64,000 nt of DNA from Harmonia axyridis (taxonomy: Eukaryota; Arthropoda; Insecta; Coleoptera; Coccinellidae): the NCBI RefSeq assembly GCF_914767665.1, contig NC_059504.1, forward strand, positions 30,372,001 through 30,436,000. The letters are read 5' to 3'. A model generated the notes under the pieces. That model was not told where the DNA came from, did not search any database, and saw nothing but the letters and a program-made list of their open reading frames with translations. Positions within the stretch are counted from its first letter, which is position 1. Each line of letters starts with the position of its first letter. The translations under genes and the position numbers were made by a program. Positions 45,481-55,309 of the stretch are shown here, in pieces.

Positions 45481-48423
45481 ATGGATAAATTAAAGAAATC
45501 CAAAACATTTCGAAATAATTCGATCACCGATATGAAGGCGCTTCATATTCTAGCCCAGAAGGCTAAAACCGATAGAACTCAACACGTCTCATTCAAGGTG
45601 CGCCATCAAGATATACAGACGATTCACGATGAATTTTTTGGTCATCACAACAAGGTATTTTCCGCGCTTTTGACTGATCCTGAGTAGAGATGAGCGATAC
45701 CGTGATTTCAAGATCACGTTGTGAGAAGTTCCTGTTCCTTTATGATATCAGTGAAATCAAAGCATGACGTGTCACTGTTTAGGTATCGTATTCGGTTAGC
45801 GCCGTTCTCCGTTCCGTGCTGCACTGGGAGTGGGGTCATCCCACTCCCAGTGCCGCTAACCGAATCCGATACCTAAACAGTGATCACGTCACGCTTTAAT
45901 TTCACTGATATCATAAAGGAACAGGAACGTTCACGTTTCACAACGCTAAGCACGGACCGTGCTTGTTATTATTATTTGTAAGAATCACCCAAACCGCAGC
46001 TCTTCTGTCTTTCTGTTAATTCTTTAGAGGTAACAGATTTGTGGAATATGGATATGAATAATTTTGGACATCGAAAAACAAATAATACCTACACATAAAA
46101 TAATTCACATGTGAATATATATTGATAATATTAAGTGGCTGATACTGCATCAAATGAAATGAGAGAAAAACAGAAAAAGTAACAATCAGAAATGTACAAA
46201 AATATAGTAAAACCAGTTATTGAATAATTAAATTTCCTAAATATATTTGATATTTTCTATTAATTTCTGAGCTAATCAAAGAATTGTGAAATCTTTAAAT
46301 GAAAAGGTTTGATTTTTAGGACATCGAATAATAAATAATAAGCCATATGCATATATTCAGACGTTTATTTATTTATTTGATAATAATGATGAGTAATCAA
46401 CCTCCAAACAAAATACACTCATTTTATAATTGTATATATCAAAATAGTTAAGGGGCTAATACTGTAACAAGAAAATAAGAGAAAAATTAAAAATTTCACA
46501 ACAAAAAACAGTCCCTAAATAATCGAATTTCCTAACTATATTTGATAAATTTTTCGAGAGAAAAACACAATTATTCATATTCATTCTCCACCAACGACAT
46601 ATTACAATTGAGGAAGAGAATCATTTGAGTTTTTTTATTTGTTAGCCTGCTTCGACGTTCTGTTTATATTTGTCCGGCTTTCGAAAACAATCGTTCGCAC
46701 GGAACTTATGTTGCTAGAGTGCATCAATAAGTGCCGACAAAGGTTCCGAAGCAATAAAAACATCAGGCTGGTATCATAATTTACGATTGCACGGACGTTG
46801 ATATGCCCTGAAAATATCTGTGAAATGTTCAAACAGTGATCCCATCACGCTCTGTATTCGTTTTTCGGAACCGTGACTACCTGTGACAGTCTGATATCAG
46901 TGATTAAATCACAGTTCGTGAAATATCGCTCATCTCTAATCCTGAGTCCGATTTGCAACCGGAAAATTTGATTCGAGAGAGTTTTCTTTCTGATTACTAC
47001 GATGTGAAAACTTGCTTTACCGAATTATTTGACGAATACGTAAGTTCACCATCAGGACCAAGTCATAATAGTACAATGTTAGGTCCACCCGCTTATCATG
47101 GAAATGTTCGACTACCTAAAATATCATTAATGAAATTCAGTGGTGATTACAAAGATATCACATCAGTTTGATGCACAATCCATCCTTAACTCCAATAGAA
47201 AAATTCACTAACTTGGTTAGTTCTGTTCAAGGCTCTGCACTTTCTTTAGTTAAAAAGTTACCTTTAACATCGCTGAATTACGTCATCGCCTATAAAAGTA
47301 ACGTTTTTCCAATCGCCGCTTACAATCTGAGAGTCTGTGGACCGAAATAGAGAACGCTCCTCCTTCTGCAGAATCTTATAGGAAATTGATAGATACCTTC
47401 ACTGAAAACGTTGCTGCTTTAAACAACCTTAAATTTCCAACTGACTCTTGGGATTTTATTTTAGTCATGATGATTATAAAACGCCTTGACAAGAATACGC
47501 TTACACGTTTTGAAATGGAGCATCAATCTACCGAAGTTCCAGCATTCAGTGAAGTAATTGATTTCATTAATAGACATTGTCTTGTTTTAGAAACGCTGGG
47601 ATCTTCAACTCCGCCAACAATTAATGATAAACAAAATACAATGCGAAAATCTGCTCCATTTATACGTCCCGCTTCATCTCGTAATACTGCATTGTTTGCC
47701 AATAAATCGCCCGCCGCTACTTGTATTTTTTGCCAAGCAAATCATTCGCTCTATACTTGCTCTACGTTTTCTAATAAGCCTGTTTCTGATCGCTATCACT
47801 TTTGTAAAGTAAACAAGCTATGTTTCAATTGTTTAAGTTCCTCTCATGATTTACGATCTTGCAGATCCTGCCATACATGTAAAGTATGTAAGTCAAAATT
47901 TCATCACACGCTTCTCCACGACAACGTTAAACTTCGCTCTGCTAATGCTTTAAGTTCTTCACTATCTGCAATATCCGCTATGTCAAATGGTCAAGAATCA
48001 TTTCGATCGCAAACTAACTCAAATCGCCCTGATAATGATTCGACTTTCGTTGGTGCTGGAGTCATGGCTCTTCCCAGTCATGTTCTTTTGTCTACTGCTT
48101 ATGTTGATGTTTGTGATGGCCGCGGTGCTTATCAATCTCTAAGATGTTTAATAGATTCGGGTAGTATGACTTGTTTCATCACGGAAAAGGCAGTAAGACG
48201 TCTGAACTTGCGTAAAGTTCCTAATTCTGTTGAGGTGAGAGGATTGGGATCCATGAATACTAAATTGAGTGGTGGATCAGTGTCACTTTCATTGAAACCA
48301 GTAATGTCAGATAATCCGATTTTATTCACTGACGCTATAGTTATTGATAAAATTTGTGAAGATTTACCTGTACAGTGCATCCCATTTTGGGTGAGACAGC
48401 CAGGTTTCTCGCTTGTTATTTAA
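45481..48423 (+). pseudogene. BEL-2 gag and protease N-terminal part, interrupted
   Basis: Gag starts at 45481 (MDKLKKSKTF). It is split after ...LLTDPE by a hAT MITE (45685-46938) and resumes in frame at 46947. A stop near 47170 and frameshifts near 47170 and 47345 follow. The long frame 47386-48423 has the capsid C-terminal region, Cys/His clusters (CIFCQANHSLYTC, CFNCLSSSHDLRSC, CHTCKVCKSKFHH) and the protease motif CLIDSGSMTCFIT. The protease is cut off at about 48378 by non-BEL sequence and a foldback element. Confidence 0.85.
45685..46938. mobile_element. hAT non-autonomous element with 8-bp duplication
   Basis: The ends TAGAGATGAGCGATA and TATCGCTCATCTCTA are exact inverses. The flanks ATCCTGAG (45677-45684 and 46939-46946) form the 8-bp duplication typical of hAT. 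Removal restores gag. Inside, 45700-45960 is an imperfect palindrome centred near 45836 (CACTGGGAGTGGG/CCCACTCCCAGTG). No transposase. Confidence 0.93.
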
Positions 48424-48498
48424 GATAGAGCCTTGCGGTTTTCACGTTCCTGTCCTACTTTTTCGTGAAACTTAAATTGGTCTAATCAGATTTTGCAT

Positions 48499-49412
48499 AA
48501 CTGTTTCCGTTCAAGAGATACAGGGTGATTTTGGAAATTGATACTTTTCGGACCCCTCCTTTATCTCCGAAGTTATTAGAAATAATGCTGAGGTAAAAAC
48601 TACGCCTGAATCAGAATTCTGCGTAGAATCCAGTGGCGCACTCAATATTTTTTTTCGGGGTATTGTTGAAGATTCAACACAAACTTATGTTTTTTTTTAA
48701 CGGAACACCATGGGTATCATTACTTCGTTGAATTCGTTATTTTTTTCCCTTCAAAATGATATATGACACTATGTAGGTAGGATGTTCAGAATTGTTAAAA
48801 AAACACTAAAACGTCAAATAATGATGATTTTTTGTAAATGGGCCATGAATTTTCTATGTTTCAATAAGGGGATTATTACTTTTGATTTTCAAAAGTAATA
48901 GGTCATTGATGATACAAACATCCTTGTAATTATTATGGCTACTATGGATTTGTGAGCATTGTTTTATCAAGTAGGCATTGGAGGGAAAAAACCAATCTGA
49001 TCTAGCTGTCATCGCTATAAATTATTGTTATCATTATTGATTCTTTTTTTCTATGGGAAATCCATTGCCCATTAACAAAAAATCATCATTATTTGATGTT
49101 TTAGTGTTTTTTAAAAATTTCTGAACATCCTACCTACAAAGTGTCATATAACATTTTGAAGGAAAAAAAATAACGAATTCAACGAAGTAATGATACACAT
49201 GGTGTTCCATTAAAAAAAACATAAGTTTGTGTTGAATCTTCAAAACCATACCCCGAAAAAAAATATTGAGTACGCCACTGGATTCTACGCAGAATTCTGA
49301 TTCAGACGTGGTTTTTACCTCAGCATTATTTCTAATAACTTCGGAGATAAAGGAGGGGTCCGAAAAGTATCAATTTCCAAAATCACCCTGTATCTCTTGA
49401 ACGGAAACAGTT
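48499..49412. repeat. foldback element 4 inside BEL-2 protease
   Basis: Inverted arms start AACTGTTTCCGTTCAAGAGA then TACAGGGTGATTTTGG, and close with the inverse at 49376-49412. The arms hold GGAGGGGTCCGAAAAGTATC and AATCCAGTGGCG on both sides, with homology continuing for several hundred bases toward the centre. About 120 bp on its left (48380-48498) is also not BEL sequence. Confidence 0.8.
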
Positions 49413-51640
49413 CATGCACTGTACATCTAGTTTGTACTAATTCATGGAATCATATTCGTAATTTACCCCTAACTGATCCATCATTTCATCGTCCCGGAGC
49501 CATAGATTTGCTTCTGGGAGCAGAAATCTTTTCTCGAATTATTTTGTCCGACTGCATTACCGCTAATGATAATCAACCCGTGGCTATAAATACTGTATTC
49601 GGGTATATTTTACTTGGTAAAACCAATAATAGTTTTCCTACAACTGCTATGAAAAGTAGCATATTCTCCACAGCTTACTAAATTCCAAAACGATGTATTG
49701 CTCATAATGTGGGAAATATTATTCTCCATGGCACTTTGCCCACACCTCGCTTGGTAGACCAATGAAATTGGGCATTTGAGTCGTTTCTATAGAAACGCAA
49801 TAAATCAGCACATACTGTCAACGAAGGCCATTTTGATTTGAATCAAGTCCATTACTTGAATTATTGAAATTTGTGCAGTTGTAGGAAAAGTATAGTGTGC
49901 AACATGTAGAGAAAGTCCTTTTCTCGCTCGTGTGTTTGTGGCTTCCACACTCGCGAGAAAAGTTGGACTTTCCCCACTTTTTGCCCAATATACTATTTCC
50001 GCATCCCGTTTCATATTTTTTCATAAATTCACTCGAAAATGTGCACGACTGTGACATACAAAAATTTTGGGAAGCGGAAAATGTCCCCGAGGTCAAACAT
50101 TTTAGTCAGGAAGAAGTTGATTGTGAAGAAATTTTCTGGAAACGGTATCTCGTGCCGATTACGGAAAATTTGTTGTCTCTTTGCCTTTCTTTGAAAATTC
50201 AACGCCACAGTTCATGAATATGCGTGATTTCACTTTATCTCGATTTTACTCTCTTGAACGTCGTCTATTAAAGAATCCGCAGTTGCATATAAACTACAGA
50301 GAATTTATGATGGATTATCTTAAATAACATCATATGGAAGTTATTCCTGCCGATGAAATACAGTCGAATTCGTACTATTTAGTTCATCATTGCGTACTAA
50401 AACCTGGAAGCATCTCAACCAAATTGCAAGTTGTTTTCAACGGATCTTATAAATTTGACTCTCAAAAAACCCTTAACGATCATCTAATGACAGGTCCATA
50501 ATTGCAACCCAATATTTCCAAAATAATAACTAGTTTTCGTCTTTTTCCATTTGTTATATGCTGTGATATACGCCAAATGTATCGTATGATTTGGGTGGAC
50601 TCTAGCCATTGTGATTTTCAGAGAATTCTCTTTCGCTCTTCACCGAATGATAAAGTACAAGACTTTCGTTTGAAAACCGTCACTTATGGACTACGATCGA
50701 GCCCATATTTAGCACTTCGCGTTTTGCGCAAATTCGCAGAAGATGAAAGATCGAATCATCCACATGCCGCCGAAATTATTTCAAATAATTCCTATATCCA
50801 TGATTTTATATTTAGTGCACCCACCATTGAAGACGCTCGCATACTGCGCGATGATTTAATTTCTTTGTTAGAGAAAGCTGGTTTTCAATTGCGTAAGTTT
50901 TGTAGTAATGAACCATCACTTCTGAATGATTTACCAGCAATCGTATTTGTCTGTTGACTCACTATCATTCGACAATGGGTCACAACCATTTTCATTAAAA
51001 GTTTTGGGATTGAATTGGAATCCCAGCAGTGAATACTTTAGTTTTTTCTGCAAACCCATTCATGTACGAAAAGGATTATGCTCTCTGAGTTAGCAAAAGT
51101 GTATGATCCCCTCGGATTTGTTGCACCTATGATTTTTCTCGCAAAAAACCTAATCCAACAACTTTGGATATCAAAAATTGATTGGGATGAAACGCCGCCC
51201 CCTGACATTATTCGTGTCTGGCAACAATATAAGTCAGAGGGGATACGCATGCGTCATTTATTTGAGGGCGCCTAATGATTTTTCGATTTCTACTCATTTT
51301 TTAAGTGCAAAATCTAAACTTGCGCCTTAAAAGAAGATAACTATTCCTCGCCTAGAACTTTGCGCTGCCGTCATATTGAGCAAATTGATGCAATTTACTG
51401 TCAAAATTTTGGAACCAACCATACATATAAAGAAAGTGGTCTCTTGGTCAGATTCGCAAATCGTGCTTCATTGGCTAAACGGCGAATCTACTCGTTGGAA
51501 ACCGTTCGTGGCCAATCGTGTTTTGTTTGTACAAACAAATTTACCACAAAATTCATGGTATTATATTTATTCAGAAAATAATCCCGCAGACATCGCTTCC
51601 CGAGGTGAGTACATCTCGGGAAAGTTAAGTTAAGACGAGA
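49397..51640 (+). pseudogene. BEL-2 protease end, RT and RNase H, broken
   Basis: NSWNHIRNLPL and IDLLLGAEIFSRIIL mark the protease C-terminus. After an inserted hairpin segment, coding resumes near 50040 (KFWEAENVPEV). RT follows: LVHHCVLKPGS, VVFNGSYKF, CCDIRQMYRMI and GLRSSPYLALR. The active-site box reads YIHDFIFSA instead of YVDD, so the first catalytic Asp is His. Then KVYDPLGFVAPM, RNase H (SWSDSQIVLHWL, NPADIASRG) and a breakpoint with two palindromes at 51597-51661. Several stops and shifts. Confidence 0.82.
49838..50045. repeat. imperfect hairpin MITE-like insertion in BEL-2
   Basis: Inverted arms are visible: GAGAAAGTCC...TTTTCTCGC against GCGAGAAAA...GGACTTTC, with outer parts TGAATTATTG against CATAAATTCA. 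BEL coding is absent from about 49680 to 50040. Exact ends and duplication were not found. Confidence 0.5.
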
Positions 51641-51661
51641 AGGTAGTAACCTTCTCGTCTT
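51597..51661. repeat. two adjacent short palindromes with identical spacer agta
   Basis: First: TTCCCGAGGTG-AGTA-CATCTCGGGAA (51597-51622; 10 of 11 pairs). Second: AAGACGAGAAGGT-AGTA-ACCTTCTCGTCTT (51632-51661; 13 of 13). They sit exactly where the BEL-2 pol frame breaks after DIASRG. Confidence 0.93.
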
Positions 51662-51697
51662 CTCTCTGTAAGTTGGTGGTTTACCGGTCAACCACTG

Positions 51698-53330
51698 TTG
51701 CAAGAAGGCGAGATATCAAGTTTCATTCCGACCTCTTCCTTTTCATATCCAGTGGAGGAGCAGCGTAAATTAGTTCTGTTAAGCGTTCCCAATGATGAAT
51801 ATTTAGTTGACAATTTGCTGAACAGATTCTTGTCATTCAATAACTTGTTACGTGTTACAACGTATGTTTTGCGATTTATAAATAATGTAATGAATCGGAC
51901 CGTCAAATTTATTGATAGTCTGTCATCCAGTGAGATGTACTCCGCTCTTTTGTTGCTTGTCAAGTTCACCCAACATAAGTATTTTGCTCAGGAGTATGAA
52001 GGCAAAAAGTTTTCGTTTCCTCTTCGAAAATTGCACGCATTCATTGATTCTGAGGGTGTTTTACGAGTGGGAGGACGAATAAAACACGCGCATCTGCCAC
52101 ATGACGCGAAGTTTCCGATGCTCCTGCCGCGTCAGAGCCGCTTAACTTTTTTGATCATAGATCATTATCATAAAGTTTGAAATTTGAAAAGGAACAAGCT
52201 TTAGCTGAAGCTGCTAAGAAAGAACAACAGAAACAGCCTGCATAAATGATTGTTTTCTATTATTGTATACAATTATAAATAAGTGAAATTTTTTATATTT
52301 ATGTTTTTTTCATTTGCATGCTGGGTGCCGCACCACCCAATACTCAATCTCTCAAAAATTCTGGATTCTAGCTAGCAAACGCGCCATCAATTCAGCAATT
52401 TCAAAATGCGTTCGTTGATGGAAAATTGCTCCTAAACCTTATCAACCCCCTATGGCTCCACTACCTGAAAATCCAGTTACGCTGTTGATTTCGGAGGTCC
52501 TTATTACATAACTTTGACCCGTCATCGTGGTGTCAAAGCTTGCAAAGCTTATATATGTGCCTTGTTACAAAAGCTGTGCATTTAGAGCTGGCTAGCGATC
52601 TATCGCCGGAGACGTTTCTTTCTGCCTTGCAGCGTTTCATTGCAAGAAGAAGAGGAATTCAGACAATTTTTTGTGACAACGCCACTAACTTCGTCGGAGC
52701 AAGTAAACAATTGAAGCTGATGCAAACTGCAGCTCAACAAGAATTTATCAATTTTAAGTTTTCACCACCCTCTGGTCCCCATTTCAACGGACTAGCAGAG
52801 GCAGGTATCAAATCCGTGAAACTCCATTTAACGAAAGTAATTGTCGATCAAGTGCTTTCGTACGAAGAATTCAACACCATTTTGACGTTGGTCGAATCCA
52901 GTTTGAATTCGCGTCCACTGATACCGCTGTCCTCAGACATTGAAAGTGTTGATATTTTGACGCCCGGACACTTTCTCATGATGGAACCGCCATCTGCAGT
53001 TCCCACTCCAGAGTTTTCTGAGATACCTTTAAACCGTTTATCGAGATAGCAACTTCTACAACGCATTCATCAGGATTTTTGGCGTCGTTGGCGTCAAGAA
53101 TATTTACATACGCTTCAACAAGTGGCTAGACCCACTTTCATCCCCTAAAATTAGCACAATGGTCTTAATAAGAGACGATAATTTTCCACCGGGCAGGTGG
53201 AATTTAGGAAGAATCCTCGATTTGCACCCTGGTGACGGTAAAGTTGTTTGCGTCGCCACCATTAAAACCTCTACAGGTTCACTAAAGCGCCCGCTTGTCA
53301 ATCTTTGGCCACTTCCTAGTGAGCCATCTT
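51698..53330 (+). pseudogene. BEL-2 integrase, interrupted
   Basis: The N-terminal zinc region (GVLRVGGRIKHAHLP, LIIDHYHK) is cut at about 52178 by a 135-bp foreign segment and resumes near 52318 with HAG and FWILASKRAINSAISKCV. The catalytic core (52540-53049) keeps FCDNATNFVGA (Asp) and GLAEAGIKSVK (Glu); the first Asp lies just upstream in another frame. A TAG at 53047-53049 interrupts LSR/QLLQRIHQDFWRRW. The C-terminal region (TGQVEF-like, then NLYRFTK-like) follows in shifted frames to about 53330. Confidence 0.83.
52179..52317 (+). other. foreign segment resembling an mRNA 3' end (coding tail plus UTR)
   Basis: The open frame KFEKEQALAEAAKKEQQKQP-Ala ends at TAA near 52245, followed by AT-rich UTR-like sequence containing ATAAATAAG. 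None of this matches BEL integrase, and BEL coding resumes right after. I do not recognise the Lys/Gln/Ala-rich C-terminus. Capture of a cellular transcript end by template switching is an inference. Confidence 0.4.
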
Positions 53331-53544
53331 AGAGATAATTGCATCAAATATGGTATTTTATTTAATTTTTTTTTATTTTTTTTTTGCTGAATTTCTTATT
53401 TTGTATGGAGTGATTCTCTCTCTTTGCGCATCTGCGATTAACGATCGAATCATTCGTTTTTTTTCTCTAACTCAAATTTAACTGATTTTTTTTTCTTTTT
53501 ATTGAGTAGTTTCAAAATTCATTCTTCATTTTCCCGGGTCAGGA

Positions 53545-53933
53545 TGTTGGAGAAAGAAACCTAGATTTTCATAATACGCGTTAAATCATATGGTATCAGG
53601 AATCTAGTTCGTTATCCTCCCCCATCAAAAAGACAATTCGTTAGTAATAAAAGACAATCGCTATAATATACATGAATCGCCACTTATTTCTTCTGCTTTG
53701 TTTTCGCTTTTGCTTTACTATTGTAATTTCGCTGAAACTTGTGAAAGTGCTGTGCTGCTGTGCACAATAGGAATTCAACCCTGAGTTACTACAGACTTGA
53801 GGAAGAATCAAATCACCCTCTATCGCCCTTAAATATTTGGAACGACACCATCCAGGTAAGACTTCTGATACCATTGCTTTTCAAATACAGTCCACCTTAT
53901 CTCTCAGCTTAAGAGCTATCGTTTTCGCCAACA
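53545..53933 (+). repeat. BEL-2 3' LTR
   Basis: 389 bp, preceded by GGGTCAGGA and followed by ATATG, the target duplication. Confidence 0.9.
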
Positions 53934-54298
53934 ATATGTTTTGAAATTTGGTCGCATACTTTAACTCTCTGATGAAGTCAGCATTTCTAATCTTGATATT
54001 TCCGAAAATTATTGAATAAAAATAGTTCAACACTTTCATTTTAGCGAATTGTTCAATTCATTGGAAAGAAATAAAAATGTTTCCTCATCTTTTAGAAAAT
54101 TCTATCCATTTCTAGATGAATTTGGCCTCATTCGGCTAGGCTGATCAATTCGTCTGTTGGTTTTGATTACAAACATCAAATACTCCTTCCAAAAAATTCA
54201 CATTTTGTTGCTCTTTTAGTTGAGTATATGCATAAAAAACATATAAAATCAGGTCCGCATTTACTTCATTCAATTTTAATGAGTAAATATTGGATAAT
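53934..54298 (+). pseudogene. BEL-1 pre-integrase and integrase zinc region
   Basis: BEL-1 coding resumes at the duplication. FYPFLDEFGLIRLG corresponds to the conserved pre-integrase block, and EYMHKKH...GPH to the integrase zinc-binding His residues, ending SKYWII. Several stops. It is interrupted by CR1-A and resumes at 58205. Confidence 0.65.
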
Positions 54299-54312
54299 TG
54301 AAATCATACAAA

Positions 54313-55302
54313 ATGGCGTCAAGTGAAGATGATCATAGCGATGGTGAGAGCATCAAAAGTGATAAAAGCACAGTTTTATTAGATAACAATTATAAATGTT
54401 GTACCAAAAAAGTGTGCGCGATCCAAATTTGCATAAATTGCGAAGGTATATACCATGGATCTTGCGTTAAAAAGAAAAACATCAAAGTAATCAGTGGAAG
54501 ATATATCGAGTGTTGTGATAAGATCCTCGAAAAACGCGAAAAACTGAACAAGGAAGAAGTTTTGGAGCTCAAGATCGAATACCTGAGTAAGCTATTAGCA
54601 GAATCACAACATAAAAATGAGATTTTAAAAGAAAATAACATGATAAAAAAAAAAAATAATAGGTTATTAAAACAACAGATAAGTAACATGGAAAAAAAAG
54701 TGACATAAAGAATGTAACGCAATATTCAAGTATTGTGAAAAGTAGTTCCCAAAGAGAAAATACTGCCTCAGATAAAATTATTCCGAGAGTAGTAGTTCAA
54801 ATGACTGACAGACCAGGTAATAAACAAAACAATGATAACCTCAAAATAAATCAGCAATACAAGAAAATTCCGTCAACTCCAAAGTCCCCAGAAATGAATG
54901 AAAACAATACTGAAACTACAAATATGTCACAAGAATCTGAGTTCACTGAAGTGAAAAGAAGAAAACGGTATGCAAAGAAGAGATTAGGAACGGGAAGTGA
55001 TTCAGGAAATGGTTTTTCAGGCCCGGAAAGAAAAGTTTGGTTGAATATCTATAGAGTAAACAATAATAACAACTGAAATGGTGGAAGGTCATATCAAGAA
55101 ACAACCTGGTTTCGAAAATACAAAAATTACTGTAACAGAACTACAGACAAATCAAGGACAACTCAAAAATTTTTGTGTTACAGCTCCACTTACAAAGAAG
55201 AATGAAATGTACGAACCATCTTTCTGGCCACCAAATGTAGGAATAAGAAGATTCAAATTTGAAATCCATAAAAGAAATAATGAAAATACTTTTTTAGTAT
55301 AA
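54313..55302 (+). pseudogene. CR1-A ORF1: PHD-like finger and coiled coil
   Basis: From the ATG at 54313 the frame has an acidic N-terminus, then a PHD-like Cys/His cluster (KCCTKKVC, CINCEGIYHGSC, IECC) and a Lys-rich coiled-coil segment ending at a TAA near 54706. A continuation in another frame (54735-55076) and a third piece (55078-55302) contain basic and RNA-binding-like regions. It is interrupted by frameshifts, so probably inactive. Confidence 0.65.
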
Positions 55303-55309
55303 TAAACAA

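Larger units (their letters stand above)
44666..53938 (+). mobile_element. BEL/Pao retrotransposon copy 2, with ATATG duplication
   Basis: LTRs at 44671-45059 and 53545-53933 (389 bp each; TGTTGG...CCAACA) are flanked by the 5-bp duplication ATATG (44666-44670, 53934-53938). About 16 mismatches between the LTRs by eye suggest an older insertion than the Copia. It contains four foreign segments of its own. Confidence 0.93.

Noticed and set aside
46635..46832. Small minus-strand frame inside the hAT MITE as a transposase fragment
   Set aside because: No hAT dimerisation or BED-finger motif is visible; chance frame.
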